From: Sclerurus mexicanus
Lineage: Eukaryota > Chordata > Aves > Passeriformes > Furnariidae
Length of the DNA stretch: 64,000 nt
Direction: 5' to 3'
Assembly: GCA_013396755.1 (NCBI GenBank)
Contig: VWZF01002965.1
Coordinates: 131,941-195,940 of the forward strand
Under the pieces are notes generated by a model. That model was not told the origin of the DNA. It did no database searches and saw only the letters and a program-made list of their open reading frames with translations. Shown here one piece after another: positions 23,601 to 37,400 of this stretch. Both the position numbers and the translations under genes were made by a program. Numbering within the stretch: position 1 is the stretch's first letter; every line of letters starts with the position of its first letter.

Positions 23601-26600
23601 AACTGCAAACCACGGAGAACTGTAGAGCCAGATTGGTGGAGGGTAAATTCTGGTGTGTAACTTGAGCAATTAACTTGACAAGGGTTTTCACTGTGAAGTT
23701 TGACACAGCTGTGTCATCTATTCATGGTGAACAAGGGGCAGTTCTGAAAGTCAGGCTTGCTGTTAGCTGTCCTGTTATTGGTCTGATCATGGGTCGAGTT
23801 TCAGGATGGTTTTCCATTATTTCCAAGATAAGAAATATTACTTCCAAGAATGTTCATTATGGGCACTTACTTAAGTGTACAGCAGGTCTAAATCCCTGGC
23901 TGGATGTGTCTGTGTTCCGATTTGTCCTGTGAGGAGATTGCATTGTTTAGGAAGCATAAGCTGGTGTTAACACGAATTCCTTTAGGAAACCCCTTGTTTA
24001 CATTGGTCTTTGGCAGGCTGAGATTTTGCTGTGGCAGTTCTCCAGTCCTGAAGTACATCTGCTCTCCTTTAAGAGGAGATGATGTGATAAAAGTAACTTT
24101 GAAGGAAATTGCATGTTTTATTGAAGGTGTTGGAAATAATCTTCCTTTGTTATCTTCAGGTGTTTTGTAGAATGTGAGCATTTAAAGCAGATGTAATTGT
24201 GGCAAGGAACTAGTTCTGTTAATTTTAAATATTAGATTATTTATCTGTCTGTCTTGCTGTGTATCTTCAGTTGATCTTCCTTCTCATCTACATTCTGAAA
24301 TATGTTTCTGTGTTGGGATTAGGCAGTAAAATAAACACCAGTCGCAGATTCCTATCAGCCTTTGGCTTAAATTTCTGTGCAAGTGTGTGGCACTTTGCAC
24401 CTGGCACCCTGAGCAGCTACACAGAACTGTGTTGTGTTAGTGCAGGCAAAGATGTGACACCTGTTTTCCATGGTGCATGTGTGGTATGTTGTAATGAGCT
24501 CGAGGAGCTGTTTTAAGGGAGCTTGACTTCAAATTTTTTTAAGTGTATTTTTAGTATTGTAGGTGGTCTTGGAAAGTGAGGCAAAAATTGGAGGCCAGGG
24601 AACTACTGAACTTTAATTTGAAATCTGTTTTGATATGTACCAAAGAGCACCCAGAGGTGTAAGGGGTAGGGCAGTGGAGTGATTGACTTGTTGCACTACA
24701 ATTTAAGCCATTGAAATACAAGAATATAACTTATGTTCTTCAGTAAGCTTGTCTTCCATTCAGTGTAGGACTTAAATATTTGGTCTCAAGTATGTGGACA
24801 TAAGGATAACATGGTAATGGACAGTGATTTGATATGTATGTACTGCATGTGTGTGAGTTCTGCTTAGATATCTGTGTAGGGTCATGGGATTCACGTAGAT
24901 CACTGTGAGCTTCAGGGTGGGTCTTGTCACTTCAAGCAGGGCTGCAATTGATGAGCACTTCGTGGCTAGAGATGTGTGTTTAGTGTTGGTTTCAACACTA
25001 CACATAAATAAAATGGGTGACATGAGACAAGTTGAAACCAACTTAGATACTTTTTTGGGGTTTTTTTTTCAGGAAAAGCAAGCTAGTCCAATTACTCTTA
25101 TTTTCATGTTGATCTCTATACAAAAACTCAAATGCTCTTTTCTTTTTTTATTTTAAATCACTTCATTGCAAAACATAGCCTTACTGTTTTGGCTGTCATA
25201 GGGGAGAAATACTGAAAACTGACTGATAGCTAAATAAAACATACGGCATTAATGACTATAGTTTTTTTATTTTCTTATTTCTCTACAACTGGAGTGGAAA
25301 ACCATCTCACTGCAGTACATGTAATTTTATACGGATGTAAATACAGGCTGCATTATCAGGAATCACACTGTGTATCTATGTCTTGGCTGAAAACCAGTGT
25401 TTTTTGATGAGGGTTTGATTAATGTTGGTAATGCTTAGCTTTGTGATCTGACTAAGTACTGGCAGAAATATCTGGGTAGGTGTGGGAGGTGAGAAAAATC
25501 TGCTTTACCATGGTGGCATCCTGTGCTTGGTCAGTTTCAAAGGAACTTTTGAATTAATTCCTCCTGAAATCTGGCTACTGACTGCGTACCTTGCATTAGG
25601 TGTGTGGTTTGCCTGGCTCCAGAAGGTCACTTCACCTTGTTAAACTGGTAGAAAATTATTTTTTTTCTGCATGGCTCAAGATTACAGGAAATTCTAGGTT
25701 GCCTTAAACAATCCCATGGATAAGAAGATCCACACACTTTGAAGTCAAAAGAAAGAAAACCAAACTGCTTCTTTGAAAAAGATGCAAGTCAACAATTATT
25801 TCTTTGCTTTTATTTTCCTTTCATGACTCAGACTACTTGTAGGAGTTCAGTTCAAGCTAATTTCTGAGCAGTGTAACAAGAAGGCGTTTGAGGTTTTTTT
25901 ATTTGTTGTATTCAGATGTAGCTTTGGCTTTCTGGCGGGGGGCAGAAGATGTCTATTGTCAAGAGGCTGAAGTTCTTCCTGGTGAAAATTAGTGGGTGTA
26001 AGGGTGAAGTGTATGCTGTATACATTAGTGTTTGTTTTTTGTAAATCACAGAGGCTTTTCTGATCTTCTTTCCTTTTTTCTCCTGTATTCCCTTTAGGGC
26101 TGGGATGACGATGCTGAGATTTCATCTGGCTTTCAGTGTTTGAAGTGCTGAGCTCCAGTTTGTTTTCTTTCTGAGAATGTGTTCAGATGAGCTGTCTTAC
26201 AGCTCATGACATTAACAGTTAATAGTGCTTAATTTTAATTCTCCACCCACCCCCTTATGTGGCTTCAGTTGCATTAAATTACAGTGTGGTTTCACAGCCA
26301 ATCTTGTTGCAAACAAGCAGGGAAGGGCTGGTCTCACTGGTAATGCTTTCGTTAGTGGTACAGATGCTGTATTGCATTTTAATCATGTTGTTATTGCTAG
26401 TCCACATTATATATCCTTTGCTGACCCAATGGCAAGAATGCTCACAGCTGCCTGCCAGCTTGTAGAAGCACTGAAAAGGTATTTGCCTTAAAAAAAAATT
26501 TAAAACCCAAGTAATTTTAAGGTATGTGGGGAGTCTTCCTGATTGAGAGTCCAGGATAATTTGGGGCAGAGTGGGGAGCAGCACACTGTGTATAGCACTG

Positions 26601-28283
26601 TGACTGTAGTTTCAGGGTCTGACTTTGATAGTTTCAGCATGAAGTCTTCTGAGAGAGCCTCTCTTATCTGTGTTTTGAATAAAGCTTTATCCAGCAGTGA
26701 TCAGACAACAAAGACCTGCTCTGGGCCCTCATACTTAGGTGGTGGAGAGATTTTTTTTAAAACAGATACACCATAGCAAGACACTTTTATATCCCTCTTT
26801 TTCTCCCTTTGCTGCACACCTTCCTTGCAAGCTGAGGTTCCAACAGTCCTGGGTGGGAGAGGAGGGACAGGACAGATGCCTCACTGAATAATGCAGAGAG
26901 CTAGAAGTAGGAGCCAAAACCTAAACCCCATGCTCTTGTCCCAGCTGTGCACCCAGCTGTGGGTCTGATAAGTAAAATGCTGGAGAAGGGACCGGATAAG
27001 AGTTGAGAGGCAGGAATGATAAAAATAGTTGAGAGGAGTGTGTTTGTTTGTGTTGGGGCTCTCACAGCCTGCTTGTCCCTTCGGTGCTCCCACAGGAGGA
27101 GAGCAGGTGCTAATCCCTCAGGATTGCGATTAGCCACTGCTAAATCTGTTACATAAAGCCTGCCATGTGGTGGCTGTGGTGCTGAAATACAGAAATGGAT
27201 CCCATCCCTGCATCCTTATGCAGTGCAGGCCTGTGTGCAGACACATCTCCTGAGCACGATGCCACTTGCAGGTCATCTTGAAAAAGCATCTTTTGAAACT
27301 GAGAGTCTCTCCTGTTAAAACTGTGTTGATTTTACATTAGTCTCATCTTGCTGAGAGACATTTCTGTCGTTTCTTACAAGCAGTACGTATGATTAAAAGA
27401 AGTAGTGGGTGTATTCTGATCTTAAGAACCTTTTTGGAATTTTCAGTCTTCTCAGTACTAGGTTGTTAATTCTGATTTTTATCGTCTTCATTCACTTCTG
27501 GAAAGAGAAGTGTGAGGACTGATGAAGGATGTGCTAGCTGTGGTATTACTGAACCTGAATCTGTCTATTCCTGCAAAATGTTCATCGTTTGATTATGAAC
27601 ATCTAGAACTTCCCTTTGTTAGTGCCCTTGATAGAGAGATGGGGGTATTCCACAGAGAAAGAGAATGAACTCCAAGGTTGAAGAACTTGTGTTGCACATT
27701 TAAACCTGGCTGGTTGTGCCATCTAAGATCAACAAACATCTTGATTTCTGAATATGGATTTCCTTCCCCAATTTTTGATAGTATCCAGTTGTAGCATTAT
27801 TTGTGGATAATTAACTTAATCTGAAGAGCATGGGGTTGTGTTCTGTGGCATTACTTTACTTTTTCTTGTTTGAATAATCTGTTTGAGTGAGTAAACACAT
27901 AGAAATTGTTTGAGTGCTTGTGTAGACACCAAGACTAATTTGGAGGTAATTTGAAAAGCTTGTGTACTTGTTTTCGTAATGAAAGACATGTTTACTTTTG
28001 GTAAACACAGAATTTCCCCTTTCATGTTGCCTCATGGGCTTGCTTGACCCTCTGAATTTCCTCTGAATTTAAGTTTTTACACCCCAAGCAAAATACTAAG
28101 TTGTTTTTGTATCAGGTGAGAATGCAGAACTAAAGGGTTGATTTAAATTTGAGCAAATTAAGCTAAGACAAAATGTTTTTGCCGGGTGTATCTCAAGTTT
28201 GAGATTCAGGTTGGTTTATTAGTCAGCAGTCAACTTTGGGGGCGTTTGTAGACTTTCTTACCACTTTCTCTGGTCTATTTCAG
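20613..28283 (+). other. LMNB1: LMNB1 intron 1 (3' part)
   Basis: About 7.7 kb of AT-rich DNA ending at the acceptor TCTATTTCAG before exon 2. No other gene, RNA gene or clear transposon was recognised after the CR1 at its start. Open frames are all short and unlike known proteins. Confidence 0.75.
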
Positions 28284-28440
28284 CTACACAAAAAAAGAGT
28301 CGGACCTAAATGGAGCCCAAGTTAAACTTCGTGAGATTGAAGCAGCCCTCAATTCTAAAGAAGCTGCTCTGGCTACAGCCCTTGGCGATAAGAAAATTCT
28401 GGAGGGAGAAATCGGTGAATTAAAAGAGCAGATTCAACAG
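28284..28440 (+). CDS. LMNB1: LMNB1 exon 2
   Basis: 157 bases. The first base completes a split codon, then YTKKESDLNGAQVKLREIEA and the rest of this coil 1B part follow. Acceptor is CTATTTCAG and donor GTGAGA. The human exon is also 157 bases (from memory). Confidence 0.97.
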
Positions 28441-31400
28441 GTGAGAAGAAGAAATATTTAACCCTCACTGTTAACACTGAAAGCAGTATTGAGTAGGTTT
28501 CCAAGTGCAGTATTGTTCAGTTTATTAGTAACATGAATGGTGGAATAGAGTGCTCTTAAAATTGCAGACTCTGAAATGGCAAGGGATAGAAGAAGTGAGT
28601 CAAGATTCAAAACAAAGCTGACATATTTTAGAGGTGTTTTGAGGGACAGGCTGACTTCACAAAGATAACAAATAATTGCCAAGCACCAGTTTGTGATTCT
28701 CTCTGCCCTCCTTTTGTCTCTTCCTGTTGTCCTCGGTCTTCTGGGTGTCTTACAGGACCACAAGGGAAAAAAGTCTTGTACTGGTTTCATTACCCATTGG
28801 ATTTTTGATCTTGAGTAGCACCACCTCAGAAAGATGGGTTGAGGAGACCAGGAGATTAGTACTTGCCATGTATTAAAAATGAAGTTGTGTAAGGAAAATG
28901 GATAAAGATCATTTTAATGCCAGTTAGCAATGTGAAATATCTAGAACTCACTTGCAGTCTAGAGCGACTGCAGAAGTGTGTGTAAGACATTAGTGGGGTA
29001 AATACTGGGATTTGATTGTCAAGTTCAGCTATAATGTGTTTAATCTGTAGTTCTGTGTGGCTGAGGTCTTTGTGTTACGTGAGTCCTGACACGAAATTGT
29101 TGTGATGATTCTTTAATCTCTTAAAGCTTGAAGCCTCCTTGGCAGCAACCAAGGACCACCTTATCAGAGAGACTTTGCAGAAGGTGGACCTGGAGAACCG
29201 CTGCCAAAGTCTCACTGAAGACCTGGAGTTTCGCAAAAATATGTACGAAGAGGTAAATGCTTTAGTCTCAAGGATTGACATTTTTAAAGAGATGAAGATA
29301 ACTAGGGGGTCATTTTGGAATACAAAAGTTACTTAAGTTGGGAGGACCTTGTCTGAACTCTTACTCAGACCTCACTCTGCTCTAGCTGGAAGATTTTTAA
29401 CTTCCTTTTTCTAGGAAAAATGACCTTATCTCTGAGTTTTTGTGATAACTTTGTTTATAATATTATTTCATGTTAAAATCTGACCATAGCATGCAATGCA
29501 CATGTCTTTCATAGTAATGAGAAAGTAGGTTAGTTGATTTGACTCATAATCCCTCTATGAGAAATAAAGTGAAGAGGGACACTGAAACAGCTGCTGTGGA
29601 CTTGTAATGGGTTTAATTTCAAACCCTTCTAATAAGATGCTTTTGAATAATGGAAACAAAAGTTGATGAACAGCTGTCTTTTAAAACTTACTCTTACCAC
29701 CCTCCCTTTCACTTGTAGTAGTTGAGGCTTTCAAGAAGAGACTTAAGGGCAGTAACAAATGTACCTACAATTTATTGTCTTCTGTTCGATGTGCACTTTT
29801 CCTTGGTGGTAGTATTTTCACCTCTGTTCAAGTTGTTGGAATCTCTTTCTTTACTGAGAGACCACAGGCAAGCATACCATTAAATGAGGAAAATGCTGGC
29901 TAGTGGAAGTGGCTGTTCCATTTCACAGTAGTTTCATTTTGTGTAGGCATAGAAGACATCTCAAGAAGGGAGGGATGCATTCCTAGACTCAAATTCACAT
30001 TGAAGCGTATTTGTTGAAAACACAGACATCTCTCAGAAAGAAATGGCCCCGTGTTTCTACTCAAAGTTTCAATGCCAGACTAATCCCATGCTGATCCACA
30101 AGGCTAGCTGAAACCTGCATTGCCTTCCACTCAGGGCATAGTCTTCTCAAAATTCTGTCTTGTGTTTACTAGGTGTTGCTCTGTTTTTCTGCTTCTCGTA
30201 GGAGATCAATGAGACCAAACGGAAGCTTGAAACTCGACTGGTGGAGGTCGATTCTGGGAGACAAATTGAGTATGAACATAAATTGGCTCAGGCTCTTGGT
30301 GAGATCAGGCAACACCACGATACGCAAATCAGGCAATACAGAAAGGAACTGGAAGACACATATCATTCCAAAGTGAGAACTTATTTTCATACGGTTGTTT
30401 GATGCATTTTGTTGTTGTTTTAAATAAGACAGTAATTGTTTGTATTTGAGCGTGTTTTGTTATGGAGCTTGGCTTAAAATTACCATGCCTTTGAATGTGA
30501 ATTTGTGTTTTCACATCTTGTTTTGGGAGCAAGTTTAGTCCTAGTGAAGTAGGAAGCACCATATGAAGGTGAACTGTGGGGAGGAAGGGAATTAATGCTG
30601 GGATTACTGTGAATTCACGGGAAGCTTGTGTGTTGTTATGTATCATGCTGAACCTTGATGATCAATAAGGCATTCCTTACATTTTGTATAAAAGTTATTT
30701 CATAATAGGACTTGCTGAGAAGACAGCATGGAGAGTCCTCTGACCCAGTACAAAGTCTGTGGAAGTTTTAGCATACCCAGTGACTTCTCTTTTTCACTCT
30801 CCTAGAGAAAAAGTGAGCTCAGGGTGAAATCAGTTACACTTCATCATTTCCTTCCTCTCTGTTATTCAGCAATTATGTCAGGAGGCATCCTGATGTCTCA
30901 ACTGAACCTGGTTTCTGTGGCTGTACTTGTTGCAGTTTGTATTTTTGAAAGCCAAGTGCGATGTGGCAGCAGAAAAGTTGATACAAGCTGAATTTATTAG
31001 CATAGTTTAGTCTTTTCAGTCTGCTTATCTTCAGGGATTCAGTCTGACTTGGAAGATCTTATTTACAATAAGATCTAAACAAAAGTACAACCTCTCATAA
31101 TGAAGGTTTTCTTGATCCCTCTCCTCAGGTATGTTTTTTTCTGTATTTTTGGACTCTTATTTAAAAAAAACCCTATAAATTCTAGATGCCGTTGCATCAT
31201 CAAGTTCAATAACAAGTCTGTGGTGCAGCTCAAGTGTATCTGGTAGTGTTCAGCAGGAATGATGTAGTTACTTTAAAAAAGTAAAATTATTTGAAATTGA
31301 AGTTGTGATTGGGTGAAGCAGTAGTGTCTTATGGCACTGGTACTGGTGTAATCTGAAGGAACATTGCCAAATTGCTTGTGTTGGCTGAAAATTAATGTTT

Positions 31401-34400
31401 GCTTGTTTTTAGAGAATTGGTAATTTCAGTTTGACTACTTGTAGTCAAACATACTCAAAACCAGTGCTACAGTGGTTAAATAGATATTGGCCAGCATGAA
31501 AACTGAACTTAGGAGTCCAGCTTCAGCACTGTCTACAAGGGAGGCTCTGAAGGTTTTAATCCTATCATAAATATTCAGAGGATTGTGATTTCAGGTAGGG
31601 CCACACCATATTTAAGCCACAAAGAAAGAGATGTTTCACTGCGTTAGAGCGTCAGAGAGGAACTTTGTGTCTCCGTGTCGCCTGTGGTTTTTAGTGATTC
31701 ATTTTTCTTTTAGCAAGAAGTGCTTTGAAACTGATGTCTTAACCTGTTCTACTGCAGCTGGAGAGCGCCAGACTGTCTTCAGAGATGAGCAGTTCTGCAG
31801 TCAACACAATCAGAGAACAGCTGAACGAAAGTCGTTTGCGAATCGATGGTTTGTCTTCTCACATCACCAACCTTCAGAAAGAGGTAACGAGATGCTTGTG
31901 ACTCTCCAGCCTTGCTAATTACATTTGGTTTTTGTATTAAAGGACTTCCTTTCCCTTAACTTGTGTGTTCAGCATCGTGACTTGACTTTGTCCTCTGTTG
32001 TTCTGAACTTCTTCCTTAATGTCTCCTGTTGAAAAATTTGATTTTATTTCTGTGCAAATTTGACTTTTCTCCTGTGATGTATTCTACTACAAAGTAACTG
32101 CTTAAAATGTGGTGGTGTGAACTGGCTTTTGTGAAAATTTTTGTGGATAGAGCAGGGAGTTTTAAGACAAGAGCTCTGTGTTAAAAGTTCTTGACGTTCT
32201 AAGCAATTTAATTCTGTAGTAACTGGACAGCCTGGTGTAGGATTCCACAAAGCAACATTCAATGCCAGAACTGCATTATACAGTCTGTGTCTGTTCAGTG
32301 TCTCTTTTCATCGTAGATCTTATTTGCATCTAAGAAAAAACAATGGAAGTGATCTTACCAGGGTTAGGATGAAATACGAGGCTGAGTAAATACATCAAAT
32401 AATTTTGCTTGAACATTTGTAGAGCAGGGTCTTGAGCAGAAGCTAATTATACTTAGATCACAGAGGGCATAGATCACACCCAAAGATGTATGACACAACG
32501 TAAGTCATATATTCAGTACTAACTTAATTGATTGGAATACTAGAGTGAAAACAAGAAGTATTAAGAGTTTGTTCTGAAGTGAGCTGTTGTAACTTACTAA
32601 TCATTTGAAAATGTAACAAAACTTTTTTTTTTTTCTGGAGAATATGAATTGATTTTCATCCTTTATGTGATACATTTTGAATTGTATTCCTCCTGTACAG
32701 TGGACTCCAGTAGGACATCAAAATTCTGTGTATTTCAAGGGAAAAATAAAAATGCATGGGATGTTATTTCATAACTTTTCCAAATAAGTTGGGAGATGCT
32801 GGTATGAGTCTTCCCAGGTTTCCTGTTGTATAGTCAAGTTACTCTCTGGAAAAGAGCAGGTGATGTAATGATTGTGCATGAGCTTACACAGGAATCAGAC
32901 TGAAAGTTTTGGCCACTTAAATCTTATTTCTGCATTTGTATTAACGTCATCTTTTGGTGAATTTTTAGTTAATTACCTGTGTTCTGTTACTTTGGGAGCA
33001 ACAGCTACATTCCGAGACATTCTGAATTTGCAGAGGTCAATTTCAGGGCTGTCAAAGTCAACTTCTGTCAGTTTGTGATTTTCCACCAAAAGAAACATTG
33101 TGCTGTGGTGGTGGGTTTTGTTTGTTTTTTGTTTGGGTTTTTTGGGGGGTGTTTTGGGGTTTAGGGTTTTCTGTAGCATTAGTGATGTCAACCAGCACAG
33201 TTTTGTTTTGCATTTTACTGGCACTAACTTTAGATTTGTTTTCTTGGAAGAAAGCTCTTACCACTGGTGCTGGTCTGGCCTGAGTTGCCGACACTGAGGT
33301 CTGAGGTAGTTTCCACTGTGATCTTCCATGTGACATTTATTAAATTCCTTATCTGACTCTTAACAACCTGTTACTCTGGTCCTCTGCCTCAGACATGTAG
33401 ACTACCTGTTCTCTCTGTCTGTGGACTGTGATGACTTCCTAAGAAGGGCTCATGCATAGCAAACTTGGTGATTGTGGGGCATTGGTTCCTGTAATTAAAA
33501 GAATCTTAAGAGGTTATCAAACAGAAGAAGGCATGCTTATGGAAAGTGAACCTTAAATCTGCCATCGTTTGGCATTTCTTTGATAAGCATTCCATTCTGC
33601 ATGTACAGTATAAGGTTCTGCTGACTTGAGGGGATTTTTGATGTGACAAATTAGCTTTCTTATCATAAAGAAATAAGCAGTGCTTATTGCCATACTCTCA
33701 GCAAGCCTAGAAGGCTTCAATAGTAGGCAGACAGGTTTTCCCTGACAACAACCCCTCTTGCCCTATAGGAGCTCCTTCCTAGAATTCAGAATTGGCAGCA
33801 GGGACCTGAGGCAGACACCTGAAAGCTAAGGGGTAATTACTGCAGGGTGTGAAGCATACTGAGCTGAACTTTGATCACAGAATCACAGAACCAATTAGGC
33901 TGGAAAAGATCTCTCAAGTCGAGTCCACCCTGTGACTGAGCCACCACCACTGTCAAGCAGACCATGTCCTTGAACACCTCCAGGGACAGTGACTCCACCA
34001 TCTCCCTGGAGAGCCCATTCCAGTGTCTAATCACCCTTTCTGTGAAGAAATTCCCCCTGATGTCCAACCTAAAGCTCCCCTGGCACCACCTGAGGCTGTG
34101 GTCTTGTGTCCTGTCCAGCATCTCTTGAACCGTTTAACTCTTGAGCTCCGTTTTTCTTTTCTTAGTAAATCCAGGTGTAGTAACATACTTTCAGATCTCA
34201 GAAAAATGGAGCAAGCAGTTTTCCTTCAAAGTATGTTCTGAGTTTCACTGAAACTTGGGGTGTTGTGTTTGTAGTAGGGGAAGTGGAGAAGGGGAAGTTG
34301 AAGATGAGTGAGTTTGAAATCAGAAATGGGGGAGGATGTGTTAACTTTGTGTTCTGAATTCCATATTGCCTGAATAGCAGAGCATGTGGAGGTTTGAGTG

Positions 34401-37400
34401 AGCTTTCCTGGGCACCACTGATGTTTTCATTACTTTTCCAGTCTAGAGCATGGCAAGACAGGGCACTGGAACTAGAGAACAGCTTGACCCAGGAACAGGA
34501 AAACTCCCGAAAAATGCTGGTTGAGAAAGAAAAGGAAATTGCAGAGATAAGGAATCTGATGCAGGAACAACTGAGTGACTACCAACAACTTCTGGATGTT
34601 AAGCTGGCACTTGATATGGAAATCAATGCATACCGGAAATTGCTGGAGGGTGAAGAGGAGAGGTATGAAAGAATGCAGTGACAAATGATTCTCTCTGTGT
34701 GCTTCCCTTGTCTCTTACTGGTATTTGACCACAGTTTCCAGGGCACTGCTTTTGCCCCTTCCTCTCTGATGCACTTAGTTCTAAGTCACCACAAGACCAG
34801 TCACATTGGGTGTCAGACCAACAGCTCGCAAGGCAACAAACACCATTTTTTTAATTAAGATTCAGCACAGAGGACATATTGAACTGTCATTTTTATGTCT
34901 GCTTGGTGGCATGGTTAATACTATTTTTCAAAGCTCTTAGAGGATTAGTTAGTTGTTAGCCAAATTTCTTTAAGTATAGAATAATTTTAATAAAGTAGTA
35001 GCCATTGTGATTGTCCAGCTTATCAACTAGCTGCGTTTTTCCACATCTGTCCTCAGATGTCATCAGTACTGAGAAATTTCACCTGTTAAGTCACAGCTGT
35101 CATTTAAAGTGGTTTGTTGCTTCACTGTATTCTGAGCTGGGCAAGGCTGGCTCCTCTCAAGTGTGGGGATGAAACAGCAAAAGCTTTTGTCCATCTGGGT
35201 TTTTGCCTAAACTTCGTACAGTGGCTTAAGTTTCTCTAGGGTTTTTCACTTTTCAGTCTTTAAAAAATGCACAGAGATGGCTTTGAGGTCTTAATGCAGT
35301 AGTCCATCAATATTCTGTGCTCCAGGGACATTAAACAGCTGCTTGACATTTTATTCAAGTCTTCAAAAAGTACTTAAGGCTTCACTTCTTCATGTAAGAT
35401 GCTTTGTTTACTCGATTGCTGTGTAATTCAGTGGGAAGAAGAGGAGATGGAAGAAAGTTTATTAAAAAGTGGAAAAAGTAACACCAAAGTGTGATTGTAG
35501 AGTTGTGGAATTGCTAAGGTAGGAAAAGACCTCTAGGACTGAGTCTAGCTGCTAGCCCAGCACTGCCTTGGTCAGCACCAAACTGTGTCCTTCAGTGCCA
35601 CATCCACACATGTTTTCAACACTTCCAGGCGTGGTGGTTCCACCACTTCCCTGGCCAGTGCCTTTCCATCCTTTCAGTGAATAAGTTTTTCCTAATACCC
35701 AATTTAAACCTCCCCTGGCACATCTTGAGGCCATGTCCTCTCACCCTGTCTCTTGTTACCCAGGACAGGTGTCTGACACCCACCTCACTTCAGCCTCCTC
35801 TCAGGGAGTTTTGGAGGGCAAGGAGGTCCCCCACCTCGAGTCTCCCTTTCCCCAGGCTGATGTAACGCCTGCACATCTCTTCCCTCTCTTCAATACAGGT
35901 TGAAACTCACTCCAAGCCCATCCTCCCGTGTGACCGTCTCCCGCGCTTCCTCGAGCCGCAGCGTCCGAACCACCGGAGGGAAGAGGAGGAGGATTGATGT
36001 GGAGGAGTCTGAAGCAAGCAGCAGTGTTACCATTTCCCACTCGGCCTCTGCCACTGGAAATGTGTCCATTGAGGAGATTGACGTCGATGGAAAGTTCATC
36101 CGTCTGAAGAACACCTCTGAGCAGGTTGGAAAAACACGCGTTTATTGCAAGTGGAGGTGGAAGGGTGTCCTCAGCACCCTTCCAGCATTTAGGCTTCACG
36201 CTGAGTTCGGGAGCCTGAGGAGCCAAGTGTGTCTCCAGATAAGCTTTCATGCAATGTTTTGGATTGGTGATGACTTCTTCACAATGATTTTTAGCACTTT
36301 ATTTCTGTTGCTAAGTTGCCCACCCACCAAAGTGTTACAGCACTCTGGAGAGTTCTGCCTTGCAGGTGATCTACCTGTAAATATTTACAGGTAATGTTGG
36401 TCCTGACAGGAAATGCTGCAAGCAGACATCAGGCTACTTTAGAAACCTTTTAAGTCCTTCATCTGCCTTGAAAAGCCCCAAAAAATACACGTACTGATGC
36501 AAAATAAGTGTTTAAAGAAATTAATTGCCAGTATCCTTTGTATCTGCATATAGCTTTTCTAAATCATAGTTTCTCTTTCTTCCTTGTCTGTATCCACAGT
36601 TTTTAGGAGCCCTCAGTTCCCATGCCAAAGCCACCACATTTATAATGACTTGTGAGATTATTTGGTTATGTGAATAGGCTGCAGTTTGTATTGGGGGAAT
36701 TACACATTTCTACTGCACATGAAGAACCCTTTGATCAGTAATGATCACACCTTCTCTTCATATTGCCCTCAAAATGATGCTAGCTGTAACATTCAGTACA
36801 TTTCCCCCTTTCCCTTCTGTTCCCCTGACATTACTTTTAATTTCTGCTTGAGGAAAAACAAGTCCTATGCTATATACAGTCTGTAAGTCTTAAATCCTTT
36901 GTCTGGGAGAAGAGATAATTGAGCATTGTCTCAGTAGGACACCAGAATCACAAGACCTGATTTCTTGCAGCCTTGATTTCAGAGGAGGTCTCGGTGATTC
37001 TTGCCTTCTGTGCCTCAGCTGTGTGTTGGCTGATTTCTGTCTAATGTCATGGGTCCTTCATCCGCACCAAAAGGCCGCTCATCGTGATGGTTTAGATGAC
37101 AATGCTTGGCCTGGTTCCAAGTGTCTCAGTCCCCTCTAATCAGTGAGGAGACGGACAGACTCCTCCAGACATGAATTGCAATCTGCCTGGGGTGTTGGCT
37201 GAGAGTGATGGCTTCATTTGCTGAATACAAGAAAAGCTTGACAACTCTCTTGGTCTAGACATTTCAGTGTTTAGATGACTCAATTCAGGCAAGTCAAAGA
37301 CTACCAGTGAGTCAGAACCTGCCTTTTTTTTTTTCCCTTTTTCGAGTTTTTTGAGCTTGTTGGATTTTCCCCCTGCCACACATACACAGACACAGTTGTT

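Larger units (their letters stand above)
31884..34441 (+). other. LMNB1: LMNB1 intron 5
   Basis: A 2558-bp intron holding a G-tract cluster at 33135-33166 and a minus-orientation CR1 at 33877-34121. No other gene was seen. Confidence 0.9.

Noticed and set aside
35552..35865. Small open frames next to LMNB1 exon 7 as an extra exon
   Set aside because: They lie entirely within the CR1 copy.
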